From: CALBPI01 sp038529355
GTDB taxonomy: Bacteria; Pseudomonadota; Gammaproteobacteria; Steroidobacterales; Woeseiaceae
Length of the DNA stretch: 64,000 nt
Reading direction: 5' to 3'
NCBI GenBank assembly: GCA_038529355.1
Contig: JBCBDU010000001.1
Span: 1 to 64,000 of the forward strand
Below, one piece after another: positions 55,471 to 63,129 of the stretch (position 1 is the stretch's first letter; each line of letters opens with the position of its first letter). A program made the translations under genes and the position numbers. The notes under the pieces are model-generated. The model had not been told where the DNA came from. It saw only the letters and a list, made by a program, of their open reading frames with translations, and made no database searches.

Positions 55471-56571
55471 TCACAGATCGTAGCGTTTGATTTTCTCGAC
55501 CAGTGTCGTGCGTTGCACACTCAACAGTTTGGCTGCTCTGGCGACCACACCATCGGATTTGGCTAACGCCTCGGAAATCAGCGTGCGCTCGATGTTGGCA
55601 AGATGGGTGCGCAAGTCAACGCCATCCTCGGGCAGCTCGATGGTCTCGCCATCAACCGCTTGCAGCGTTGCCAACGGGATTACCGATTCTTCTGCGTCAA
55701 TGCCGCTAATCTCAACAGGCAAATCGACCAGCGTGATCGTGCCGTGCGGTTTACTGACAATCAGTCGCTCGACCAGATTCGCAAGCTCACGAACATTTCC
55801 CGGCCAGTCATACTGCCGCATGGCTTCAACGGACATCGCATTGAACTTCACGCCAACGCCATGGCGCGCACGATGGCGCCGCACGATCTCCGTGAGCAAC
55901 GGCACGACGTCCGCTTCGCGTTCGCGCAGCGGCGGAATTTCGATTTCAACAACGTTGAGTCGATAGTAGAGGTCTTCGCGAAACTGCGCATTCGCGATAC
56001 GCGCATCCAGGTCTCGATGTGTCGCCGCCACGATGCGCACGTCGACCTTAATGCTTTTGACGCCGCCCACGCGCTCGATAACGCGTTCCTGCAGCACGCG
56101 CAGCAACTTTACCTGCATCGCCGACGGCATGTCGCCGATCTCATCGAGAAACAGCGTACCGCCGTCTGCCTGTTCAAAGCGTCCCTTGCGTTGTGACGTT
56201 GCGCCGGTGAAGGCGCCTTTCTCATGGCCGAACAATTCGCTCTCGAGCAATTCGGCAGGTATTGCACCGCAATTGACGGCAACGAATTCGCCGGTACGAT
56301 CCGACTGCTCATGCAATTGACGCGCGATGACTTCCTTGCCGGTACCCGACTCGCCGGAAATCAATACGGTTGCTGGCGTTGGCGCAACCTGACGCACCAG
56401 ATTGCGGATGGACTGTGCGGCGACGCTGTCACCTATGAAGCGTTGATGCGTCGCGACGACCTCCTCTGCGCCGTGTTGCGTCTGATCGATGCGTTCAAGC
56501 ACATCGCCGAGCTCATCAAACTTGACCGGCCAGGCCAGATGCAACGTGTATTGTTCAGGTGCTGCTGACAT
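55471..56571 (-). CDS. FleQ-type sigma-54 activator, AAA+ and HTH part
   Basis: A 366-residue enhancer-binding protein. Walker A GESGTGKE (73-80), sigma-54 contact GAFTGA (119-124), Walker B GTLFLDE (138-144), and a C-terminal Fis-type HTH (GVVARAAKLLSVQRTTLVEK). It matches FleQ/FlrA best, but lacks about 95 N-terminal residues, which are encoded by the preceding overlapping frame (56555-56839). ATG 56571 has GAGG about 4 bases upstream. The c-di-GMP-binding segment LFRS of P. aeruginosa FleQ is replaced by THQR. It should control flagellar genes. It may function with the N-terminal piece or the pair may be a frameshifted pseudogene. Confidence 0.85.
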   Translation of the reverse strand: MSAAPEQYTLHLAWPVKFDELGDVLERIDQTQHGAEEVVATHQRFIGDSVAAQSIRNLVRQVAPTPATVLISGESGTGKEVIARQLHEQSDRTGEFVAVNCGAIPAELLESELFGHEKGAFTGATSQRKGRFEQADGGTLFLDEIGDMPSAMQVKLLRVLQERVIERVGGVKSIKVDVRIVAATHRDLDARIANAQFREDLYYRLNVVEIEIPPLREREADVVPLLTEIVRRHRARHGVGVKFNAMSVEAMRQYDWPGNVRELANLVERLIVSKPHGTITLVDLPVEISGIDAEESVIPLATLQAVDGETIELPEDGVDLRTHLANIERTLISEALAKSDGVVARAAKLLSVQRTTLVEKIKRYDL

Positions 56572-56839
56572 CGTCCTCACCAACGACAACGACCGGCACT
56601 TCACGGCACTGCTGATGCAGTGTTGCGCGGATATCCGACGTTTCCGCCTGCGATAAACCGGGGCCAAGAAATACAGCTTTGATTTTGCGAGACGACACGA
56701 CGCTCGCCCAGCTCGACGTGTCCGCCACGGTGACTTCGGGCGTGTCGAGAAACTCGATCATAGTCTTGAGCGTCGATGCCTGATCAGGCCGTTTGTCGAT
56801 CACTACGACTGTCGGCGCTTCTTCCTGAGTTGCACTCAT
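56555..56839 (-). CDS. FleQ N-terminal (receiver-like) domain, separate frame
   Basis: A 94-residue frame (MSATQEEAPTVVVIDKRPDQ ... EVPVVVVGEDDVSST) whose sequence matches the N-terminal FleQ domain: TVVVIDKR, MIEFLDTPEV, KIKAVFLGPG and VPVVVVGE. It stops at a TGA 17 bases into the start of the AAA+ frame. FleQ homology continues unbroken from this frame into the next one, one base out of register (+1). Whether these are two coupled proteins, a programmed frameshift, a mutation or a sequencing error cannot be settled here. ATG 56839 is the first in-frame start with homology. Confidence 0.65.
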   Translation of the reverse strand: MSATQEEAPTVVVIDKRPDQASTLKTMIEFLDTPEVTVADTSSWASVVSSRKIKAVFLGPGLSQAETSDIRATLHQQCREVPVVVVGEDDVSST

Positions 56840-57039
56840 TGCCTGCGAATCCTTGCTGGCTGTTATTCGAAACTGTCGGAAATTTGACGATTCCCTAAAG
56901 ACCAAGAATAAACAATTTTGAACAGCAGCGGAACGCCACAAGTACGAAACCTTCGTGATGGAAGTCGCAGTTTTCGGCTTCAGTCAGTCTGTTTTCCGAC
57001 GCTAGCTACTTCAATGAATAGTTTCGCGAGGGAATGCGA

Positions 57040-58140
57040 ATGAGTCTTCTTAACAAATGGATCGGGCGGTCGGAAGCGGCTACGACCAAACGCGATTCGT
57101 CGATCCAACAGACTCTTCTCGACAACAGCCTGGATACGCTCGACTTGTTTCTGCGCACAACCGGTGAGTGCGCCATCGAAGTCGAAGACCAGGACCCGCG
57201 TTTTCATGATTTGTGCAAGGAGTACGCGCGGCACGTTACCAACGGCGCACCGATTCCGGATGAAGGAATTGAAAAATCCGCAGACGGCGCACGCCAATGG
57301 GCGAAGGTTCGCAGCTTTTTTACCCAAAGACGCAAGCTTGAATCGGAGTATGTTGACACGCGGCTGAGTAACTATCGGGTTCTGGTCGAGGACATGGTTG
57401 TCGGTTTGCAGTCAATCTCTACCCAAGAGGACACGACACGATCGCAAGTCATGCGCGGTTTGGAGCGCGTAGAGCACGCGGCCACTCACGGCTCGATGGA
57501 GGAAATCAGGCAATCCGTTCGTGAAACGCTGCAGGCGGTTGCGACCGTGTTCGAAGATCAGCAGAATTTTTTCCAGACGCAGATTAATCAGGCTAACCAA
57601 CGGATGATGAGCCTGCGCGTAGACTTGGCTGCGGCACGCAATGACATGAAGCGCGATCCGCTGACTGACACGCTGAGTCGCGGTGCGTTTGATCTCGCTC
57701 TGCAGCAAACGGTAGCGCTGAATTTCGTGCTGCGCCAACCTGTCTGCGTGGCAATCATAGATCTTGACGGCTTTGCCCGTATCAATGAGTCCTCCGGGCA
57801 TGCGGCCGGTGACGATGTGCTACGCAGCATTTCCGATTGTCTGGCGCGCACTTTCGTCCGTCGCTCCGATGTTGTCGCCCGCTTTGGTGGCGGTCAGTTT
57901 GCGCTGATCCTCAGTGACATCACGCTGGAGACCGCGCAAAAGTTGCTGCAGCGTGTACTGGAGAGCATCCGATCAACCGTAAGCGTTCCCTATTCGTCAA
58001 AAGATCAGCGAGTTACGTGCTCTGCCGGTGTGACCGAATTGTTGCCGTCTGACACAGTCGATGCGCTGATCACGCGCACGACACAGGCACTTCGACAAGC
58101 AAAAAGTGATGGTCGTGACCGCCTGGTTGCGCAACGGTGA
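57040..58140 (+). CDS. GGDEF-domain protein with degenerate active site
   Basis: A 366-residue protein. The N-terminal 200 residues are helical and charged, with a likely coiled coil (about 130-200). The GGDEF domain has DPLTDTLSRGAFD (207-219), DLDGFARINE (metal-binding Asp241) and an RRSD I-site (274-277), but the signature is GGGQF (283-287) instead of GG(D/E)EF. The catalytic Asp/Glu and Glu are both lost, so cyclase activity is unlikely; c-di-GMP binding at the I-site remains possible. ATG 57040 has AGGGA about 6 bases before; ATG 57034 is too close to it. It lies 200 bases from the FleQ-type genes, which diverge from it. Confidence 0.9.
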   Translation: MSLLNKWIGRSEAATTKRDSSIQQTLLDNSLDTLDLFLRTTGECAIEVEDQDPRFHDLCKEYARHVTNGAPIPDEGIEKSADGARQWAKVRSFFTQRRKLESEYVDTRLSNYRVLVEDMVVGLQSISTQEDTTRSQVMRGLERVEHAATHGSMEEIRQSVRETLQAVATVFEDQQNFFQTQINQANQRMMSLRVDLAAARNDMKRDPLTDTLSRGAFDLALQQTVALNFVLRQPVCVAIIDLDGFARINESSGHAAGDDVLRSISDCLARTFVRRSDVVARFGGGQFALILSDITLETAQKLLQRVLESIRSTVSVPYSSKDQRVTCSAGVTELLPSDTVDALITRTTQALRQAKSDGRDRLVAQR

Positions 58141-58179
58141 CCACGCCTCGGTCACTGCTGAAAAGCGTTTGCATTGGGC

Positions 58180-58206
58180 TAAAGATCGCAGCGATCAGGC
58201 CGCTAG
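58180..58206 (+). promoter_or_regulatory. predicted sigma-28 (FliA) promoter for pomA
   Basis: TAAA at 58180-58183, exactly 15 bases, then GCCGCTAG at 58199-58206. The FliA consensus is TAAA-N15-GCCGATAA, so the -35 is perfect and the -10 matches 6 of 8 with ideal spacing. It lies 72 bases before the pomA start, and fliA is encoded nearby, so sigma-28 control of the stator genes fits. Confidence 0.6.
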
Positions 58207-58278
58207 CGTTACGAGTGCGGGCGAGTCTCGGCGACCACCGCAGCGTAGCAACGCCTGAATGAACAGGAGGGCCTGGAC

Positions 58279-59040
58279 TTGGATCTTGCGACTCTGATCG
58301 GATTGATCGGCGCATTTGGCGTCATTTTCGCATCGATATTTCTTGGTGGCTCTATTGGCACATTCGTCAATGGGCCGTCGTTAATCGTCGTGTTTGCCGG
58401 TACGTTCCTGGTGACGATGATGAAATTCAGTCTAGGTCAGTTCCTCGGTGCAGCGAAGATCGCCGCCAAAGCATTCATGTTCAGACTCGCGACCCCGCAA
58501 GAGTTGATCGAGAAGTCTGTCGAGCTGGCGAAGGCTGCTCGTCAGGGTGGCATCCTGGCGCTCGAAGAAGCCGAGATCAACGACGAGTTCATGAAGAACG
58601 GCGTCAATCTGCTCATCGATGGTCACCAACCTGACGTGGTGCGCGACATGTTGACAAAAGACATGCAACTGACGCTGCAACGCCACGAAGAAGGTCAGAA
58701 CATTTTCAAGGCGATTGGCGATGTCGGGCCTGCGATGGGCATGATCGGCACGCTGATTGGTCTTGTACAGATGCTTTCGAATATGGACGATCCCAAACAG
58801 ATTGGACCGGCGATGGCCGTGGCCCTGCTGACGACGCTGTATGGCGCCATTCTCGCCAACATGTTTGCATTGCCGGTGGCAGACAAACTGTCATTGCGCA
58901 GCACCGAAGAAAAAGATCGCAAGAAGCTCATTATCGATGCGTTGCTCGGCATTCAGGAAGGTCAGAATCCACGCGTCATCAGCAGCATGCTCGAAACCTA
59001 CCTACCCAAGTCAGCGCGCACCAAGGAAGAGGACGCCTGA
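58279..59040 (+). CDS. pomA: flagellar stator protein PomA (MotA family)
   Basis: A 253-residue inner-membrane protein that forms the stator with PomB. Four membrane segments are visible (GAFGVIFASIFLGGSIG; SLIVVFAGTFLVTMM; PAMGMIGTLIGLVQML; AMAVALLTTLYGAILANM). It matches Vibrio PomA in length and sequence, for instance the MDLATLIGLIG start and QNPRVI near the end, suggesting sodium-driven rotation. The start is TTG, with GGAGG 9 bases upstream. Six bases separate it from pomB. Confidence 0.93.
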   Translation: MDLATLIGLIGAFGVIFASIFLGGSIGTFVNGPSLIVVFAGTFLVTMMKFSLGQFLGAAKIAAKAFMFRLATPQELIEKSVELAKAARQGGILALEEAEINDEFMKNGVNLLIDGHQPDVVRDMLTKDMQLTLQRHEEGQNIFKAIGDVGPAMGMIGTLIGLVQMLSNMDDPKQIGPAMAVALLTTLYGAILANMFALPVADKLSLRSTEEKDRKKLIIDALLGIQEGQNPRVISSMLETYLPKSARTKEEDA

Positions 59041-59046
59041 CCAGCC

Positions 59047-59925
59047 ATGAGCGAGGAAGCCAAAAAGGAAGCCCCGGCCGGCGTACCGGCATGGGTAATG
59101 ACTTTTGCCGACCTGATGACATTGCTAATGTGTTTTTTCGTTCTACTGCTGGCGTTCTCGGAAATGGATGCCCAGAAATTCAAGGAGCTTTCCGGTTCGG
59201 TAAAGAATGCGTTCGGCGTACAGGCGGAAATTGAGGCGCGCACAATACCCAAGGGCACGAGCGTCATTGCGCGCGAATTCAGCCCAGGCAAGCCGCAACC
59301 CACGATGATTCAAGAAGTGCGGCAATTCACGATCGATTCCAACAAGAACACACTCGAATTCAGTGACGAAGACGAAGAGGAAAAGAATCTCGAGGAAGAA
59401 GCTGAACGCATCCGCCGCGCACTCAAAGCCGAGATCGCCGAAGGCTCCGTTGCTGTGGTGACCGAAGAAGATCGCGTTGTGATCCATATCCTGGAGAAGG
59501 CCTCGTTCCGATCCGGTGACGCCACCGTACGCACATCATTCCGGCCGACTTTGCTAAAAATTTCCGAGCTGCTCGAGTCATCATCTGGTGCTGTAGAAGT
59601 GTCCGGGCATACCGACAACGTGCCAATCTCAACCGCACGTTTTCGCTCCAACTGGGAGCTGTCAACTAGCCGTGCCGTTTCGGTAACGCACGTCTTGCTC
59701 GATGACTCGCCACTTGAACCCACCCGCTTCACGGTCACTGGCCACGCCGATACACAACCGCGCGAACCCAACACGAACGCTCAAAATCGCGCTGCGAACC
59801 GGCGCGTCGACATTCGTATCGTCGTCGGCGCGGACTCGGAGCCTGGCAATGTTGTCAGCGCGCTTGATAACGCGCAGGAGATTGCGACCGCGACGGCAGA
59901 CGAACAGACGGAGACACGACCATGA
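59047..59925 (+). CDS. pomB: flagellar stator protein PomB (MotB family)
   Basis: A 292-residue peptidoglycan-anchored stator subunit. One membrane helix carries the essential Asp22 (TFADLMTLLMCFFVLLLAF). A linker with a very acidic segment (DEDEEEKNLEEEAERI) precedes the OmpA-like domain (VSGHTDNVPISTARF, then NRRVDIRIVV) that binds the cell wall. It follows pomA directly, and its 3' end overlaps the PilZ gene by four bases. Ion type is inferred from PomA similarity. Confidence 0.93.
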   Translation: MSEEAKKEAPAGVPAWVMTFADLMTLLMCFFVLLLAFSEMDAQKFKELSGSVKNAFGVQAEIEARTIPKGTSVIAREFSPGKPQPTMIQEVRQFTIDSNKNTLEFSDEDEEEKNLEEEAERIRRALKAEIAEGSVAVVTEEDRVVIHILEKASFRSGDATVRTSFRPTLLKISELLESSSGAVEVSGHTDNVPISTARFRSNWELSTSRAVSVTHVLLDDSPLEPTRFTVTGHADTQPREPNTNAQNRAANRRVDIRIVVGADSEPGNVVSALDNAQEIATATADEQTETRP

Positions 59926-60545
59926 CCATTCAGCACTCGATGAGCGATGATGAAAAGCAAATGCGACGATCATTTCGCATTCGTGAAAATGCCTTTGTCC
60001 GCATAACGCTGCTCAACGATGCCGACTATGCGGCTTTGCTCGAAGCGCGCTCGCTGCAGCAGCCCTCGCGATTCGGCAACAACGCGCGCCTGGTGAACCT
60101 GGAGGCTCGCTTTCAGGAGGCTTTTGCACTACTCGGCACCGCACCGCAACCCGTTCGTGATTGCCTGGCGACGCTGAACGACAAACTGAGTCTGCTGCTG
60201 GATGAACAACCTGAACGCAAGGCTGCAATCCAGCAACTCACCGAAGGAACCGCACTGATGTGCGAAATCGGTGCCACCGGCATCCGCTTTGACCACCATG
60301 AACCACTGCCGGAAGACAGCAAACTGTTCTTGCAGGTGATGCTGACCGCAGATCGCCACTATCTGGAAACACCCGCTGTCGTGCGCCGGCCCGTAGGGCT
60401 GCTGAACCAAGACCCACATGCACAACACGGGGTTGCCGCAGAGTTTGTCGGATTCAGCGAGGCCGAGTCGGAACTGCTGATCAAGCATCTGTTCCAACGT
60501 GAGAGCGAGAGTCTGCGAATGCGACGTTTGGCGGCTGACGACTAA
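59922..60545 (+). CDS. PilZ-like c-di-GMP-associated protein
   Basis: A 207-residue protein with an N-terminal RRSFRIRE (Arg15...Arg19, PilZ RxxxR) and a C-terminal beta-rich region; MCEIGATGIRF is a degenerate form of the PilZ (D/N)xSxxG turn. Middle helices (about 45-105) are extra to a minimal PilZ domain. It overlaps pomB and is probably co-transcribed with the stator genes, so it may adjust motor speed in response to c-di-GMP. Because the second motif is degenerate, binding needs testing. Confidence 0.75.
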   Translation: MTIQHSMSDDEKQMRRSFRIRENAFVRITLLNDADYAALLEARSLQQPSRFGNNARLVNLEARFQEAFALLGTAPQPVRDCLATLNDKLSLLLDEQPERKAAIQQLTEGTALMCEIGATGIRFDHHEPLPEDSKLFLQVMLTADRHYLETPAVVRRPVGLLNQDPHAQHGVAAEFVGFSEAESELLIKHLFQRESESLRMRRLAADD

Positions 60546-60599
60546 CTGCCTAGCCGTGCTGCGTACTCACCAGGTTGGCGCCCAACACGCATCGTTACT

Positions 60600-60625
60600 G
60601 ATCTTTTGCTGATCGTTTACCGATC
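60600..60625. repeat. three phased GATC elements
   Basis: Three GATC tetramers sit exactly 11 bases apart (60600, 60611, 60622) with related flanks (TGATCTTTTGC, TGATCGTTTAC, CGATCACACC), in the 95-base convergent gap between the PilZ and RidA genes. The phasing is about one helical turn. Its function, if any, is unknown. Confidence 0.45.
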
Positions 60626-60640
60626 ACACCCGGCGCCGAC

Positions 60641-61033
60641 TCAGGTAACAAAAGCGACTGCATCAATCTCGATTCTCCATGCAGGATCGACAAGACTGCG
60701 CACACAAACCGCTGTTGACGCAGGACGATGCTCACCCAGATACTGCTCGCGCGCTTTTCTGACAACATCATCCGGGTCGTTCGGATCCGTGTAAAACGTT
60801 GTCAGTTTTACAATGTGGTGTGGTGGTATGCCGCGCGCACGCAACACAGCAACGATATTTGCGTAGACTTGCCGTGCTTGCTCTGCAAGCGTCGCACCGA
60901 CAGAACCATCGAGCGCAACCGGCACTTGCCCGGACAAATACACAAAGCTTGCGCCAGCCGGCACTTCTATCATGTGCGTGTACCTGCCCTGCGGCGCATG
61001 CACCGTCTTCGGGTTGTGACCTGTCAAAGACAT
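60641..61033 (-). CDS. RidA-family protein
   Basis: A 130-residue member of the RidA/YjgF family, which hydrolyses reactive enamine/imine intermediates. Family features: GASFVYLSGQVPVALDG, QARQVYANIVAVLRARG, HIVKLTTFYTD and the terminal PAWRIEIDAVAF with the conserved Arg-x-Glu-x-(D/E)-x-x-A. ATG 61033 has GAGG 8 bases before; a start at 61054 is less supported. It is 76 bases after HDOD on the same strand; the metabolic role is unspecified. Confidence 0.87.
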   Translation of the reverse strand: MSLTGHNPKTVHAPQGRYTHMIEVPAGASFVYLSGQVPVALDGSVGATLAEQARQVYANIVAVLRARGIPPHHIVKLTTFYTDPNDPDDVVRKAREQYLGEHRPASTAVCVRSLVDPAWRIEIDAVAFVT

Positions 61034-61109
61034 CAGCGCGACCTCATTCAGCAACGTAGGCAGCGAGTCTCTCGCACAAGTGCACCGCCGGCAACGATCC
61101 GCGAATCCC

Positions 61110-61958
61110 TCAACCAGTCAACGTCTGCGTCATACTTTGCATACGCTTGGCGATCTCAGGTTGCAGTTCCGCAATTTTCTCGGGTGTTAGGTGCAGCCGG
61201 CGAACAGACAACACGTCGAACTCCATTGGCGCTTCCGCTGTTGCTGCACACACCAGTTCAGCCGCATACACGACATCGATCAGATCAGGCTTCATTGCGG
61301 CACCACCCTCACTCAGCTCATCAGCAGGGTTGAAGGTACGGACAATTTCCTCGGAAAAGCCCCAACCTTCGGCAATAGCGCGGCCAACATGTGCGTGCCA
61401 ACTGCCACCACTATCACTGCGCGCTTCGATATCTACGGTCACGCCCGGGAAATCGGCGGCCTTGGTGACCATGTAGAGCTTTCCGGTTTCGTGCAGCAGA
61501 CCACACAGAAAAGCCTTCTCCGGATCAACCTGCGGCTGTGCACACCGCTTCGCGATGACGGCAGCAACCGCCGACAAGGCAACGCTGCGCCGCCACAAAA
61601 TCGCAAGCTCGCGCGAGATCGCGGTATGTTCTTTCGCCAGAAAAATCTGCTCGACCGCCAGCGCAATCGCCATGTTGCGCACTTCCTTGATACCCAGACG
61701 CATCACAGCTGCGGCCAGATCGTTCACGGCGATGCCAGCCGGATTGTAGAAACTGGAGTTTGCGGACTGCAGCAAGCGCGAGGCCAGCGCAGTCTCTAGA
61801 CTCGCCAGTTTCGATATCTTTTGAATGTCACAGTCCTCGCTTTCCAGCGCATTGCGAATCTGAATGACAGCGTCCGGAAACGACGGCAGTTTGATGGATT
61901 GGGATTCAAGCTCCGTCGACAGGACATTCAGAAACTGCATTTCCTCAGCTTGCATCAT
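61110..61958 (-). CDS. HDOD domain signalling protein
   Basis: A 282-residue protein made of one HDOD domain: LPSFPDAVIQIRNALE, KISKLASLETALASRLLQSANSS, AVMRLGIKEVRNMAIALAV, and CGLLHETGKLYMV. HDOD domains lack metal-binding catalytic residues and serve as regulators; several act with flagellar or c-di-GMP systems. It overlaps DUF2802 by four bases, so it belongs to the flhG-fliA transcript. Confidence 0.88.
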   Translation of the reverse strand: MMQAEEMQFLNVLSTELESQSIKLPSFPDAVIQIRNALESEDCDIQKISKLASLETALASRLLQSANSSFYNPAGIAVNDLAAAVMRLGIKEVRNMAIALAVEQIFLAKEHTAISRELAILWRRSVALSAVAAVIAKRCAQPQVDPEKAFLCGLLHETGKLYMVTKAADFPGVTVDIEARSDSGGSWHAHVGRAIAEGWGFSEEIVRTFNPADELSEGGAAMKPDLIDVVYAAELVCAATAEAPMEFDVLSVRRLHLTPEKIAELQPEIAKRMQSMTQTLTG

Positions 61959-62389
61959 TGCAATGTCTCCTCATCAGTGCTTTTCGCAGCGTTGGCATGC
62001 AGGCGCACCAGCAGCTGCGCCTCGCTCGTTGCGATAGCGCAACGCTCGGCAATCGCACCAGCAGGCAAGCCGCGTTGCGCCAGCGTCACGGCATCATCGA
62101 TCATGCCGCGATTTGCGGTTTGCCCGAACGCGAGTTGCGAACGGCTCAATGTCGACAGCGTTTGATCGACCTGCGCAAGGCGTTGCTCGAGTGCCAACAC
62201 ATCGGCCGAGTGCGCGACGCCGCTAATGTCGTCACGAGTGACAAGCAAATCGAGTATTCGGTTGATTTCCGAATCGCGGACCTGCAACTTACGGCGCACC
62301 GACAACAAGATCGAAAACGTTACCAAAAACAATAGCGCCAACGTGGCCGTGAGCGATTGCGTATAGGTTAACCATTCGCTGGCATTCAT
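61955..62389 (-). CDS. DUF2802 domain protein
   Basis: A 144-residue protein with one N-terminal membrane helix (ATLALLFLVTFSILLSV), a charged helical stem and a terminal helical region (DDAVTLAQRGLPAGAIAERC). This is the DUF2802 arrangement, typically found after fliA/cheY genes in gammaproteobacterial flagellar loci. Function not established. It overlaps fliA and HDOD genes by four bases at each end. Confidence 0.85.
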   Translation of the reverse strand: MNASEWLTYTQSLTATLALLFLVTFSILLSVRRKLQVRDSEINRILDLLVTRDDISGVAHSADVLALEQRLAQVDQTLSTLSRSQLAFGQTANRGMIDDAVTLAQRGLPAGAIAERCAIATSEAQLLVRLHANAAKSTDEETLQ

Positions 62390-63129
62390 AGCTTGTCCTC
62401 CAGGTAATCCGCGTAGTCGCCGAGCTTTGCACGCAATCGCAACAACGCCTGACCGTGAATCTGACAGACTCGCGATTCGCTAACCTCAAGCACCATGCCG
62501 ACTTCTTTCAGATTCATGTCTTGCTGGTAGTACAGCGACAGAACCAGACGCTCGCGCTCCGGCAAGCGGCTGATCGCCTCAGCCAGACGCACCCGAAACT
62601 GCGTCGCCTCCAATGCGTCGTCCGGCTCATCATGATCGAACGACTGTACTTCCTGCGCGCGATCCGAATCCGCAAACGGCTGGTTCAGACTGAACAGCCG
62701 GCAACTCGCCGAGTCGCGCACAATCGCGTGGTACTCGTCGAGCGGTATGCCCAGATGGTCAGCGATCTGCTGATCTCCGGGTTGCTCGCCGGTAGTAGTT
62801 TGCAATTCGTTGATCGCCTCGGTGATATTGCGATAGCGACGGTGCACCGAGCGCGGCGTCCAGTCCGACTTGCGAACCTCATCCAGAATCGATCCCCGAA
62901 TGCGGATGCCTGCGTAGGTTTCGAAACTGGCACCCCGCGACGGATCGTAGTGACTGGCAGCTTCGATCAAGCCCAGCATGCCAGCCTGGATCAGATCATC
63001 CAGTTCAATACTGGCCGGCAGCTTCGCCATAATGTGGTGCGCGATACGCTTGACCAGCGTGAGATTGTCGGTAATCAGTGATTCGGATAAGGCGTCGCGT
63101 TGCGCCACCTTGGCAGTTGCGTAGCTCAT
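62386..63129 (-). CDS. fliA: flagellar sigma factor FliA (sigma-28)
   Basis: A 247-residue sigma factor for late flagellar genes. Region 2 includes DLIQAGMLGLIEAASHYDP, region 3 VRKSDWTPRSVHRR, and region 4 LPERERLVLSLYYQ with the HTH VGMVLEVSESRVCQIHGQAL. It ends before DUF2802 and starts in an overlap with flhG. A matching promoter precedes pomA in this window. The anti-sigma factor FlgM is not here. Confidence 0.95.
   Translation of the reverse strand: MSYATAKVAQRDALSESLITDNLTLVKRIAHHIMAKLPASIELDDLIQAGMLGLIEAASHYDPSRGASFETYAGIRIRGSILDEVRKSDWTPRSVHRRYRNITEAINELQTTTGEQPGDQQIADHLGIPLDEYHAIVRDSASCRLFSLNQPFADSDRAQEVQSFDHDEPDDALEATQFRVRLAEAISRLPERERLVLSLYYQQDMNLKEVGMVLEVSESRVCQIHGQALLRLRAKLGDYADYLEDKL

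Noticed and set aside
56840..57039. Sigma-54 promoter before the FleQ-type genes
   Set aside because: A TGGC...GC pair on the minus strand has spacing one base short of the -24/-12 rule, so I do not call it.
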